From contig NZ_QGGP01000003.1 of the NCBI RefSeq assembly GCF_003148645.1, positions 124,001 to 188,000 on the forward strand: a DNA stretch of 64,000 nt, given 5' to 3'. This document shows positions 1 through 8,052 of this stretch, piece after piece; the stretch's first letter is position 1; each line of letters begins with the position of its first letter. The position numbers and the translations under genes were made by a program. The notes beneath the pieces were generated by a model. It saw only the letters and a list, made by a program, of their open reading frames with translations, did no database searches and was not told the origin of the DNA. Source of the stretch: Xanthomarina spongicola (GTDB lineage: Bacteria; Bacteroidota; Bacteroidia; Flavobacteriales; Flavobacteriaceae).

Positions 1-759
1 TCTGCAAGTAAGCCTCAAACAGAGAAAAAGGCTTCTGCTAAAAAGTCGAATCCAGATGAGATTCGTCTTAACAAATACATAGCTAATTCTGGGATTTGTT
101 CACGTAGAGAAGCAGATGCACATATTGCTATTGGACTTGTAACCGTTAATGGGAAAGTGATTACTGAAATGGGTTACAAAGTAAAACTGGAAGATGAGGT
201 TCGATATGATGGAACTCGTATAAATCCAGAAAAGAAGGCTTATGTTTTATTAAATAAGCCAAAAGGATTTGCAACTACAACTGCAGAAGGAAAAGGTAGA
301 ACTGTTATGGATTTGGTGGCAAATGCTACATCATCTAGAATAAAACCAATTGGTCGTTTGGGCAGAAACTCTAAAGGACTTTTATTGTTTACTAATGATG
401 AAACTATAACCAAAAAATTCACCAATTCTAAAAATGGAGTACCACGTTTATTTCAAGTTGAATTGGATAAGAACTTAAAAATTGAAGATCTTAAAAAAAT
501 TAGAGAAGGTTTTAAAGTAGATGGTAAACATATTGCTGTAGAAGAAATTAGTTATATAGATGGAGCCTCAAAAAAAGAAATTGGTCTAAAAATTAAGAAT
601 ACAGGAAACACTATTTTGAGAACTATTTTCGACGAATTAAAATACGAAATTATAAGTATAGATTGCGTTGCTATAGGACATCTTACTAAAAAGGATATTC
701 CAAGAGGACATTGGAAACATCTTACTGAGCAGGAATTAAATACTCTAAAAATGTTATAG
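1..759 (+). CDS. RsuA/RluB-family rRNA pseudouridine synthase (5' end outside window)
   Basis: The frame is open from base 1 and ends at a TAG at 757-759, so the start lies upstream. The visible part begins with a lysine/serine-rich linker. An S4 RNA-binding domain follows (about residues 20-70, RLNKYIANSGICSRREAD), then the catalytic domain with the family motif PIGRLGRNSKGLLLFTND, which contains the GRLxxxxxGLLL signature and the catalytic Asp. This is the layout of enzymes that isomerise a uridine in 23S rRNA (RluB) or 16S rRNA (RsuA). The long charged N-terminal extension is common in Bacteroidota RluB-like proteins. RluB is more likely than RsuA, but I cannot settle which. Confidence 0.9.
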   Translation, partial: SASKPQTEKKASAKKSNPDEIRLNKYIANSGICSRREADAHIAIGLVTVNGKVITEMGYKVKLEDEVRYDGTRINPEKKAYVLLNKPKGFATTTAEGKGRTVMDLVANATSSRIKPIGRLGRNSKGLLLFTNDETITKKFTNSKNGVPRLFQVELDKNLKIEDLKKIREGFKVDGKHIAVEEISYIDGASKKEIGLKIKNTGNTILRTIFDELKYEIISIDCVAIGHLTKKDIPRGHWKHLTEQELNTLKML

Positions 760-762
760 GTT

Positions 763-1257
763 TTATTCTATACCATATAAATTTTTTACATGTTTTAAGT
801 TGGTGTTGCTATCTATCTCTATAAAATAATTTAGTTGCCACTTTTGCGTTTGTTTTGCCTGTTTATTATTAGTAATGTCCCAAGATGGATATACACGAAA
901 ACCTCTTTTCCCAACTTTTTTATTAGATGAGACTATTCCTTTTTCGATTAAAATTGATTTTGGTAATATAAACTGACCCAGTTTGCTTTCTTTAATAACA
1001 TTAATAACATAATAATCAATCGAGTCTTTTTCATTTAAAGGTTCTGTAATTCCGTTTTTATTACGTTTCCAGAAAGTTACAAACTGTCCTATTTTTTTTG
1101 GAGTTATTTTGGCATCTCTACAAACAATATGAAATCCGTTTAAAGTAAACCTACATGCTTCATATTCTCTGCTTTCAGGCTCGTTTAAAAACTCAGATAT
1201 TTGCAAAGAACATTTCTCGTAAATGGTATTATTTATATGTGTAAGCACTTTATTCAT
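763..1257 (-). CDS. MepB family protein
   Basis: This is a 164-aa protein. The central part (YEACRFTLNGFHIVCRDAKITPKKIGQFVTFWKRN) and the later FILPKSILIEKGIVS and GKRGFRVYPSWD segments are the hallmark blocks of the MepB family, named after a gene beside the staphylococcal mepA efflux pump. The biochemical function of the family is unknown. There is no signal peptide or membrane segment, so it is probably cytosolic. It converges with the pseudouridine synthase gene (3-bp gap) and follows a GNAT gene by 9 bp on the same strand, so the two minus-strand genes are probably co-transcribed. Confidence 0.8.
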   Translation of the reverse strand: MNKVLTHINNTIYEKCSLQISEFLNEPESREYEACRFTLNGFHIVCRDAKITPKKIGQFVTFWKRNKNGITEPLNEKDSIDYYVINVIKESKLGQFILPKSILIEKGIVSSNKKVGKRGFRVYPSWDITNNKQAKQTQKWQLNYFIEIDSNTNLKHVKNLYGIE

Positions 1258-1266
1258 TGCTAATAA

Positions 1267-1698
1267 TTAAAGTGTCTTTATTGTATGTAACCTTAAAACA
1301 GTATTTCCACTTTCTTCATGTTCATATTGCTTGATTTGTTTAAAACCATATTTATTATAAAAAGCCCTTCCAATAGTATTTTTCTCAAAAACCTCGACTT
1401 CCAACACATTATTTTCTTTAGAAACAAAGTCAACTAATTTTGTACCTATTCCTTTTGAATGATTATTTGGTAAGACAAAGAGTCCTCCAATTTCATTTTC
1501 TATCATGCTAATAAATCCAATAATTGAATTGTTTTGTTCGAATACCCAAGTCTGTGAACCTGGTATATAAAGATGCCTCATATCAGACGCTACTTTTTCA
1601 ACAAACTCTTTAGTAAGAAAAGGATGTGCTAATGCTGATGCATCATTCCAAATGTTCATTATTTGTTCAAGGTCTTGCTCTTTATGTTTTCTAATCAT
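1267..1698 (-). CDS. GNAT family N-acetyltransferase
   Basis: This 143-aa protein has the full length of a single GNAT domain. The acetyl-CoA binding loop is seen as FVLPNNHSKGIGTKLVDFV (motif A, Q/RxxGxG/A form with KGIGTK), followed by EVFEKNTIGRAFYNKYGFK (motif B, the typical N-x-x-A-x-x-F/Y-Y-x-x-x-G-F ending). It transfers an acetyl group from acetyl-CoA to an unidentified amine. It resembles the YiaC/YjaB-like small acetyltransferases. It lies upstream of the MepB-like gene on the same strand with a 9-bp gap. Confidence 0.88.
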   Translation of the reverse strand: MIRKHKEQDLEQIMNIWNDASALAHPFLTKEFVEKVASDMRHLYIPGSQTWVFEQNNSIIGFISMIENEIGGLFVLPNNHSKGIGTKLVDFVSKENNVLEVEVFEKNTIGRAFYNKYGFKQIKQYEHEESGNTVLRLHTIKTL

Positions 1699-1737
1699 TT
1701 TGTTAATTTTAACTTTATTATTCGATCCAAAACGATT

Positions 1738-2454
1738 TTAGAACTCTTTATTTGTATAGTCACACTCTTCTTGAATAATAATTTTTTTATCAATTTTCCA
1801 AAAATTCACCAATTTCTCTCTCGAAGTTATATTACCTAAATAATCAATATAATACTTTTCAAAGTAAATGCCACTAGGTAGGTTTTTATTGTCTTTCCAT
1901 TCTTCGTAAGCAGTTGAAAAATTGAAAATAGGTAAATGAAAATTGGTTTTTTTATCTATAATATAATAATTAGTTCCAATTTTTTTTCGTTTAGCTTTCT
2001 TAGGTTTTATCAAACCTAACTTGTACATGCTATAAGTCTTTCCATTAATAAGAGTGTCGTTTAATATGTTAAAAGCATAGTTGTTAATTTGGTATTTATA
2101 TGGATTGCGATACCTACGCACATATTGACACTCAATGTTGATATATTCTGCTATATCCAGATCAGATTTTAGAAAATGGGCATTTGAATATATTCCATCT
2201 TCATCTTTAAAAATTATGTTATAATTTAAGCTATCTAATTCGGTAACAATAGCTAGATAATTATTTTTTTTAGAGTTTGTTAAGTAATATCTTTTTATTG
2301 TTTCGTCTTTTTCTCTAATCGGATGGTGTTTCTTTTTTATTGAATCTTCCTTGTATAAAGCTAATTCGTATTCAATTAGGTAATCAAATTCATATTGTTT
2401 TTGTGAAAAACATACGGTTGAGAATAATAGTAATGTTATTAAGATAGGCTTCAT
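1738..2454 (-). CDS. Hypothetical secreted protein
   Basis: I do not recognise a family. The 238-aa protein starts with a clear signal peptide (MKPILITLLLFSTVCFSQ, with cleavage expected near the SQ) and is rich in lysine and tyrosine. This pattern is common in flavobacterial exported proteins of unknown role. The remainder has no visible catalytic motif; it reads as a beta-rich, GLPG-lacking domain with segments such as YYIIDKKTNFHLPIFNFS. It probably acts in the periplasm or at the surface. It is separated from the GNAT gene by 39 bp and could end the same transcript or stand alone. Confidence 0.6.
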   Translation of the reverse strand: MKPILITLLLFSTVCFSQKQYEFDYLIEYELALYKEDSIKKKHHPIREKDETIKRYYLTNSKKNNYLAIVTELDSLNYNIIFKDEDGIYSNAHFLKSDLDIAEYINIECQYVRRYRNPYKYQINNYAFNILNDTLINGKTYSMYKLGLIKPKKAKRKKIGTNYYIIDKKTNFHLPIFNFSTAYEEWKDNKNLPSGIYFEKYYIDYLGNITSREKLVNFWKIDKKIIIQEECDYTNKEF

Positions 2455-2583
2455 AGTTTGATTTTAGGCATTCAAATATACTTAATTACCCAATAAAAAG
2501 TATTGAAAAACTTGAGGGAAGTTATAGAAATAAGCACAACATATATCTATAAAACTAAAGGCTAAAAAAATATTTAAAAAAAG

Positions 2584-2613
2584 TTAGTTTTATAAAAAAA
2601 AGTATTTCTTTTG
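2584..2613 (+). promoter_or_regulatory. Candidate promoter for the polyamine operon
   Basis: TTCTTTTG at 2606-2613 differs from the Bacteroidota -7 consensus TAnnTTTG at one position, and TTA at 2584-2586 stands 19 bp upstream where TTG is expected. If used, transcription would start near 2620 and produce a leader of about 255 bases before speA. The match is only partial, so this is tentative. Confidence 0.3.
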
Positions 2614-2657
2614 CACTGTTATTAGCTGAACAAATTGAACTATGTTTTTATGTTCGG

Positions 2658-2731
2658 GCTTTTGAAAATTAGGAAGTTAAATTCAAAAGCAGCTTATAGA
2701 TTAAGCAACCGAATTTTAGAGCTAACTTCCT
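2658..2731 (+). ncRNA. Candidate pseudoknotted leader RNA upstream of speA
   Basis: Two perfect 9-bp complementarities interlock. GCTTTTGAA (2658-2666) pairs with TTCAAAAGC (2682-2690), and the loop of that hairpin holds AGGAAGTTA (2671-2679), which is complementary to TAACTTCCT (2723-2731). A small hairpin GCTTA-TAGAT-TAAGC (2692-2706) sits between. This is an H-type pseudoknot layout as seen in several compact riboswitches. I do not recognise a known class. It lies about 145 bases before the speA start, so a role in polyamine or amino-acid feedback is a reasonable guess, not shown. Confidence 0.45.
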
Positions 2732-2741
2732 TAACTCCTAT

Positions 2742-2807
2742 TTATGCTAGCCAGCATAACTTCGGCTTTATGCCTACCACACAAAGTCAAATTCGAATTT
2801 GATTTGT
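2742..2807 (+). promoter_or_regulatory. Two strong hairpins in the speA leader
   Basis: TTATGCT-AGCC-AGCATAA (2742-2759) is a perfect 7-bp hairpin. Further on, the 16-bp perfect palindrome TCAAATTCGAATTTGA (2787-2802) is flanked by ACAAA and TTTGT, which extend the stem around one bulged G (2781-2807). Neither has a long T-run, so they are not ordinary intrinsic terminators. They may be part of the leader structure described just upstream or sites for a dimeric regulator. The region 2455-2876 holds no gene that I can support. Confidence 0.4.
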
Positions 2808-2876
2808 ACTCATTATTGTTTACTTTTAAACTTTTAGTTTTAAAATATTAGAATATTTACAATTTAAAAACACCTA

Positions 2877-4277
2877 ATGAATACAAAATATATTGATTTA
2901 ATCAATCAAACTTTTTATTTTCCTCAAGAAGAATTTAAATTAGAAGACAAGCATCTTCAATTTCACGATATAGATTTAATGGGTTTAGTTGAAGAGTATG
3001 GCTCTCCATTAAAATTTACATATTTACCTCAAATTTCAAACAACATTGGTCGTGCAAAACATTGGTTTGCAAAAGCCATTAAAAAACATAAATATAAAGG
3101 GAAATACCACTATTGTTATTGTACTAAAAGCTCACATTTTAAACATGTTTTAAACGAAGCTTTAAAAAACGACATACATATAGAAACGTCCTCTGCTTTC
3201 GATATCGACATAGTTGAAAACTTAAAAGCAGAAGGAAAAATTACAGATAAGACCTTTGTAATTAGCAACGGATTTAAACGTGCTCAATATGTTACTAATA
3301 TTGCTAGATTAATTAATAATGGACATAAAAATTGCATTCCAATTATTGATAACTACGAAGAAATAGATTTGCTTTCTCAAGAAATTAAAGGCAAGTATAA
3401 TATAGGTATCCGTATTGCTTCAGAAGAAGAGCCAAAATTTGAATTCTATACATCTCGATTAGGAATTGGTTACAAAAATATTGTGCCTTTTTATAACAGA
3501 CAGATTAAAGACAATAAAAAAGTAAAGTTAAAAATGCTTCACTTTTTCATCAATACAGGTATTCGAGATAATGCCTATTATTGGAATGAGCTGTCTAAAT
3601 GTTTAAAGGTATACACTAGTTTAAAGCAAATTTGTCCATCTTTAGATAGTTTAAATATTGGAGGAGGATTTCCAATTAAAAACTCGTTAGCCTTCGATTT
3701 TGATTACGAATATATGGTTGATGAAATTATTAATCAAATCAAATTATTCTGCGAACAAGAAGAGGTTCCAGTGCCAAATATATTCACGGAATTTGGTAGC
3801 TTTACAGTAGGTGAAAGTGGAGGAGCTATTTACGAAGTACTTTATCAAAAACAACAAAACGATCGTGAAAAATGGAATATGATTAATTCGTCTTTCATTA
3901 CAACTTTGCCAGATACTTGGGCTATTAATAAGCGTTTTATAATGTTGCCAATTAATAGATGGAACGATAGTTACGAACGTGTTTTGTTAGGAGGTTTAAC
4001 CTGCGATAGTGACGATTATTACAATAGCGAACAACATATGAATGCTATTTATTTACCAAAATATAGTAAAGAAAAACCTTTGTATCTTGGATTCTTTAAC
4101 ACAGGAGCATATCAAGAAACCATTGGTGGATTTGGAGGTTTGCAACACTGTTTAATTCCATCTCCAAAACACATATTAATAGACAAAGACGAAGATGGAA
4201 ACATCTCAACAAAATTATTTAGCGAACAACAAAAAAGTGAAGACTTACTTAAAATATTAGGTTACCATGAGCAATAA
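2877..4277 (+). CDS. speA: Biosynthetic arginine decarboxylase (SpeA-type, short form)
   Basis: This is a PLP enzyme that converts arginine to agmatine, the first step of putrescine synthesis by the agmatine route. The alanine-racemase-fold barrel is seen from about residue 40, with the PLP lysine in HYCYCTKSSHFKHVL (the YA-x-K-type motif). GGGFP is the phosphate-binding glycine loop, and the C-terminal part has the LLGGLTCDSDD segment with the catalytic Cys and Asp at the dimer interface. At 466 aa it is shorter than E. coli SpeA (about 650 aa), as usual in Bacteroidota. The last 11 bases overlap speB, so the genes are translationally coupled. The start is the ATG at 2877 after an A-rich leader. 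Confidence 0.88.
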   Translation: MNTKYIDLINQTFYFPQEEFKLEDKHLQFHDIDLMGLVEEYGSPLKFTYLPQISNNIGRAKHWFAKAIKKHKYKGKYHYCYCTKSSHFKHVLNEALKNDIHIETSSAFDIDIVENLKAEGKITDKTFVISNGFKRAQYVTNIARLINNGHKNCIPIIDNYEEIDLLSQEIKGKYNIGIRIASEEEPKFEFYTSRLGIGYKNIVPFYNRQIKDNKKVKLKMLHFFINTGIRDNAYYWNELSKCLKVYTSLKQICPSLDSLNIGGGFPIKNSLAFDFDYEYMVDEIINQIKLFCEQEEVPVPNIFTEFGSFTVGESGGAIYEVLYQKQQNDREKWNMINSSFITTLPDTWAINKRFIMLPINRWNDSYERVLLGGLTCDSDDYYNSEQHMNAIYLPKYSKEKPLYLGFFNTGAYQETIGGFGGLQHCLIPSPKHILIDKDEDGNISTKLFSEQQKSEDLLKILGYHEQ

Positions 4278-5208
4278 AACGTATGCAGGAATTGAAGAAG
4301 AATATTCAAAACTAGAAAGTTCCAAAATTGTTTTAATACCTGTTCCTTATGATGGAACAAGTACTTGGCAAAAAGGAGCAGATAAAGGACCAGAAGCATT
4401 TTTAAATGCATCAGAAAACATGGAACTTTATGATATTGAAACAGGTACAGAAGTGTATCAGCAAGGTGTTTATTTGGCCGATGCTGTTACTGAAAATTCT
4501 TCGCCAGAAGCCATGGTAGATGCTGTGCATCAAGCAACAAAAAAGTATATAAAAAGAAATAAATTTGTTACTGCTTTTGGTGGCGAACATTCTATTTCAA
4601 TTGGTACTATTAGAGCTTTTAACGAATGTTTCGATAATTTAACCGTTGTACAATTAGATGCTCACGCAGATTTACGTAACGAGTATCATGGTTCTAAATG
4701 CAATCATGCTTGTGCCTTATACGAAGCCAGTCAGAATACAAACCTGCTACAAATAGGAATTCGCTCTATGGATGTTATGGAAACTACCGTTATGGATACT
4801 GAGAAAACTTATTTTGCTCATGAAATGGCAGTAGACGATACTTGGGCAGATAGTGCTATTGACCAAATGACAGACAATGTATTTATAACAATAGATTTAG
4901 ATGTTTTCGACCCTTCCATAATGCCAAGTACTGGAACTCCAGAACCTGGTGGTTTATTATGGTACGAAACATTAGACTTTTTAAAACAGATTTTTGAAGA
5001 GAAAAACGTTGTTGGATTCGATATTGTTGAACTTTGTCCTAATAAAATTGATAAATCTTCAGATTTCTTGGCTGCAAAATTGTATTATAAAATGTTAAGT
5101 TATAAATTTCAAAATGAAAGTGTGGAAGATGAATATGACAACTCATTTGACAATTCAAACGTAAATAAAAGTAATAATTCAAAATTCAACGAAGACGATG
5201 AGTACTAA
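4267..5208 (+). CDS. speB: Agmatinase / arginase-family ureohydrolase
   Basis: This protein of the ureohydrolase fold hydrolyses agmatine to putrescine and urea. The binuclear manganese ligands are visible: GGEHSIS, DAHADLR and DLDVFDPSIMPSTGTPEPGG, which are the three diagnostic arginase-superfamily motifs. At 313 aa it has normal length plus a short Asn/Ser/Asp-rich tail of about 30 residues (DEYDNSFDNSN) that is not part of the catalytic fold. Placement directly after speA favours agmatine over arginine as substrate. It overlaps speA by 11 bp and the next gene by 11 bp. Confidence 0.88.
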   Translation: MSNKTYAGIEEEYSKLESSKIVLIPVPYDGTSTWQKGADKGPEAFLNASENMELYDIETGTEVYQQGVYLADAVTENSSPEAMVDAVHQATKKYIKRNKFVTAFGGEHSISIGTIRAFNECFDNLTVVQLDAHADLRNEYHGSKCNHACALYEASQNTNLLQIGIRSMDVMETTVMDTEKTYFAHEMAVDDTWADSAIDQMTDNVFITIDLDVFDPSIMPSTGTPEPGGLLWYETLDFLKQIFEEKNVVGFDIVELCPNKIDKSSDFLAAKLYYKMLSYKFQNESVEDEYDNSFDNSNVNKSNNSKFNEDDEY

Positions 5209-6172
5209 AGGAGCCATTTCAAATTTTATAGAAAAATATTATTTACACTTTAATGCAGCAGCTTTAGTTGATGCAGCAAAAGGATATGAAGATCAATTAA
5301 ATTCTGGAGCTAAAATGTTAGTGTCTCTGGCAGGAGCCATGAGTACTGCAGAATTAGGCAAAATCTTTGCCGAAATGATTCGTCAAGATAAAGTACAAAT
5401 AATCTCTTGTACTGGAGCTAACTTAGAAGAAGATATTATGAATTTGGTGGCACATTCACATTACGAAAGAGTGCCAAACTACAGAGACTTAACACCTCAG
5501 GAAGAGTGGGATTTGCTGGAGAGAGGACTTAATAGAGTTACAGACACTTGCATTCCAGAAGAAGAAGCATTTAGACGTTTACAAGAACACATTGTAAAAA
5601 TTTGGAAAGACGCAGAAGCAAAAGGAGAACGCTATTTACCACATGAATACATGTACAAATTATTACTTTCTGGAGTTCTTGAACAATACTACGAAATAGA
5701 TATAAAAGACTCATGGATGTATGCAGCAGCAGAGAAAAATTTACCAATTATTTGTCCAGGTTGGGAAGATAGTACTATGGGAAATATTTTTGCAAGCTAT
5801 GTGCTTAAAGGAGAGTTAAAAGCAAGTACCATGAAATCTGGAATTGAATATATGACCTTTCTAGCAGATTGGTACACAGAAAACTCTAAAAAAGGAGTAG
5901 GATTTTTCCAAATTGGAGGAGGAATTGCAGGCGATTTCCCAATCTGTGTTGTGCCAATGTTATATCAAGATATGGAAAGACCAGAAACACCTTTCTGGAG
6001 CTATTTCTGTCAGATAAGTGATTCTACAACTAGTTATGGATCGTATTCTGGAGCAGTGCCTAACGAAAAGATAACTTGGGGAAAATTAGATATAAACACC
6101 CCGAAATTTATTATAGAAAGTGATGCTACAATTGTGGCACCTCTTATATTTGCTTATTTACTAGACATGTAA
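5198..6172 (+). CDS. Deoxyhypusine synthase family protein (SpeY-like)
   Basis: This 324-aa NAD-dependent enzyme of the deoxyhypusine synthase fold contains LVSLAGAMSTAELG, SCTGANLEEDIMNLVAHSHYERVP and IGGGIAGDFPICVVPMLYQD. Bacteria lack eIF5A, and bacterial homologues are known to transfer aminobutyl groups to polyamines, for example to make homospermidine. Its place after speA and speB supports a polyamine product made from the putrescine they supply. The exact substrate pair cannot be read from the sequence. The active-site lysine region lies near TWGKLD, close to the C-terminus. It overlaps speB by 11 bp. Confidence 0.8.
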   Translation: MSTKGAISNFIEKYYLHFNAAALVDAAKGYEDQLNSGAKMLVSLAGAMSTAELGKIFAEMIRQDKVQIISCTGANLEEDIMNLVAHSHYERVPNYRDLTPQEEWDLLERGLNRVTDTCIPEEEAFRRLQEHIVKIWKDAEAKGERYLPHEYMYKLLLSGVLEQYYEIDIKDSWMYAAAEKNLPIICPGWEDSTMGNIFASYVLKGELKASTMKSGIEYMTFLADWYTENSKKGVGFFQIGGGIAGDFPICVVPMLYQDMERPETPFWSYFCQISDSTTSYGSYSGAVPNEKITWGKLDINTPKFIIESDATIVAPLIFAYLLDM

Positions 6173-6174
6173 TT

Positions 6175-6510
6175 ATGAATAAAAAAGACAATCTGAAACG
6201 CGTAATTGTTGATTTTAAAAAGTTAACACCAGAAATTTTAGCTCTATTGGTAGAGAAATATCCAGATGGTTATGATGAAGACCAGATAATTTCATTTAAA
6301 AATGCCAATAATGAAATTGTTGAAGCTGTAGAAGTAACAACCAACGACACTAAATATTTGGTTAAGGTAAGTACCAAATTAGCCGTTACCATGGAGAATT
6401 ATGATGAGGATGATTATGAAGATTTTGCAGAAGATGATCCAGAAGCTGTACAAGATCCAGAAATAGAAGTTGAAGATGAAGTTGATGAAGAAGACGATGA
6501 CAAAGATTAA
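6175..6510 (+). CDS. Small acidic protein of unknown function
   Basis: This 111-aa protein begins 2 bp after the DHS-like gene. The first 75 residues form a compact alpha/beta-looking part (IVDFKKLTPEILALLVEKYPDGYDEDQIISFKNANNEIVEAVEV). The last 35 are almost entirely Asp/Glu, so the protein is strongly acidic. I see this type conserved next to speY-like genes in Flavobacteriaceae but know no function for it. A soluble chaperone-like or nucleic-acid-mimic role is possible but only a guess. Confidence 0.7.
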   Translation: MNKKDNLKRVIVDFKKLTPEILALLVEKYPDGYDEDQIISFKNANNEIVEAVEVTTNDTKYLVKVSTKLAVTMENYDEDDYEDFAEDDPEAVQDPEIEVEDEVDEEDDDKD

Positions 6511-6522
6511 TCATGTAATGTG

Positions 6523-6753
6523 ATGAGAGAAGCCGAATTTTTATCTTACGAAAATGGATTTTTTACCTTTTTGTTTGAAAATGGAGAGGAGCTAGTTTTC
6601 GACGAAGTCCTCCCTAGAGTTTTAAAACAATTCGATTTAATAAATGATGAGAGTTTAATTAATAAATCTTTTAAAATAACTTTCATAGAAGTTTATGATA
6701 AAAATGATGAAGATTCTGTAATTTACAGAGTAGAAAGTTTAAAACCACTCTAA
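6523..6753 (+). CDS. Small hypothetical protein
   Basis: This 76-aa protein reads as a small beta-rich domain (EAEFLSYENGFFTFLFENGEELVFDEVLPRVLKQFDLI). I do not recognise a family. A GTG in frame lies one codon upstream (6520), but the ATG at 6523 is the simpler start. It is 12 bp after the acidic protein gene and 11 bp before the VOC gene, so it belongs to the polyamine transcript by position. The KITFIEVYDKNDEDSVIYRVESL ending suggests an OB- or SH3-like small barrel, though this is weak. Confidence 0.6.
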   Translation: MREAEFLSYENGFFTFLFENGEELVFDEVLPRVLKQFDLINDESLINKSFKITFIEVYDKNDEDSVIYRVESLKPL

Positions 6754-6764
6754 TACATATTGTT

Positions 6765-7178
6765 ATGAACACGTCTTTTCACATGTCATTACCATGTTTA
6801 AGTGTAAAAGAAACTAAAAACTTTTACAAAAACAGTATTGGCGCAACCACTGGTAGGCATACCCAAAGTTGGGTAGATATAAATTTATTTGGACATCAAT
6901 TAACGTTTATAAAAGCCGAAAAATTCAATTTTAATAGTCCTAATTATGTGTTTGAAGGTAAAATTCTACCTTCATTTCATTTTGGAATTATTGTAGACGA
7001 AAACACGTGGAACAACATCTATTCTAAGCTTAATAATCTAGATTTAGAAGTTGTAGAAAAAACCACATTTTTAAGCAATAAATCTGGAGAACATACATCT
7101 TTCTTTATTAAAGATCCAAACGATTATATGTTAGAATTTAAATGCTTTAAAGATTCTAAAAACATATTCAAGACCTAA
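6765..7178 (+). CDS. VOC (glyoxalase/dioxygenase-fold) family protein
   Basis: This 137-aa single-domain protein has two beta-alpha-beta-beta-beta repeats. It opens with FHMSLPCLSVKETKNFYKNSIG, the usual first strand and helix of the vicinal-oxygen-chelate fold, and closes with SFFIKDPNDYMLEFK, which carries the D-P-x-x-x-x-x-E/D end signature with a metal-ligand-type Glu. FHFGIIVDENTW supplies a second potential His ligand. The substrate is unknown. Its stop overlaps the start of the next gene (TAATG), so the two are coupled. Confidence 0.8.
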   Translation: MNTSFHMSLPCLSVKETKNFYKNSIGATTGRHTQSWVDINLFGHQLTFIKAEKFNFNSPNYVFEGKILPSFHFGIIVDENTWNNIYSKLNNLDLEVVEKTTFLSNKSGEHTSFFIKDPNDYMLEFKCFKDSKNIFKT

Positions 7179-7957
7179 TGTATAAGGTTGTTGCTTATCA
7201 AGTAGCAAACACTATCCAAATAAAAGCTAGTAAACAACAATTATCTTGGCAGTTGTTGTTTCAAGATAGTGACGAGCTTTTTTATAAAAGTTCTCCTGAA
7301 AAATTTATTTATATATTTCATTATGGTATGGTCTGTTTTTTTAACTTGACTAATGCTGAAATTGAAATAGTTTTAAAAGAAATAAAGCCATTTTGTGATA
7401 CTTTTTTTACTAAGAGAAATTCTGAGGAAATTCTTATTGTCATACAGCCACAAACCTTAAAAGTCCAATTCGATAACGTAATCTTACCAGATTTAAATAA
7501 AGAGATGATTCGTTTGGTTATGTTAAACACATCTCAATCTGTGGCATTAAATGACTATTCTAAAATTACTGAAGAACTTTTAATTGAAACTAATAAACAT
7601 ACTAAATATCTTGAAAAAAAAGGTAAATTAGATATTTCTGGAAATAAGTTAAAACGTTTTATAGGTAAGGTACTTAATATAAAAAACAAAATTTCTGAAA
7701 ACCTTTATATCTTCGATTCACCAGAAATTACCTGGGAAAACGAACAGCTTAACAAGTTAAATTCTGAATTAAAACAAACTTTCGATCTAAAAGATAGATA
7801 CAGACTAATCCACGATAGAATAGAAATTATAAAAGAAAATCTTGAGCTTTTTAAAGATATCATGGATCATAAGGAAAGTAGTAGATTAGAATGGGTAATT
7901 ATTATTCTAATAGTTATAGAAGTTGTTGATTTAATAATCGCTAAAATATTCTTCTAA
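7178..7957 (+). CDS. RMD1/DUF155 family membrane-anchored protein
   Basis: This 259-aa protein has a soluble N-terminal part containing IYIFHYGMVCFFNLTNAEIEIVLKEIKPF, followed by charged helices and a C-terminal transmembrane anchor. The anchor is preceded by the family ending SRLEWVIIILIVIEVVDLI, the best diagnostic of the RMD1/Sif2 (DUF155) family. Eukaryotic members sit in mitochondria and affect meiosis and mitochondrial translation; bacterial roles are unknown. It is the last gene of the operon starting at speA and overlaps the VOC gene by one base. Confidence 0.8.
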   Translation: MYKVVAYQVANTIQIKASKQQLSWQLLFQDSDELFYKSSPEKFIYIFHYGMVCFFNLTNAEIEIVLKEIKPFCDTFFTKRNSEEILIVIQPQTLKVQFDNVILPDLNKEMIRLVMLNTSQSVALNDYSKITEELLIETNKHTKYLEKKGKLDISGNKLKRFIGKVLNIKNKISENLYIFDSPEITWENEQLNKLNSELKQTFDLKDRYRLIHDRIEIIKENLELFKDIMDHKESSRLEWVIIILIVIEVVDLIIAKIFF

Positions 7958-8052
7958 ATTTCTTTAAACTTATATAATTAGATTTTTTTTAAATAAAATT
8001 GTGACTTATCGAATATATCTGTGTCAAAATAATATAACTAATAATAGAAAAT

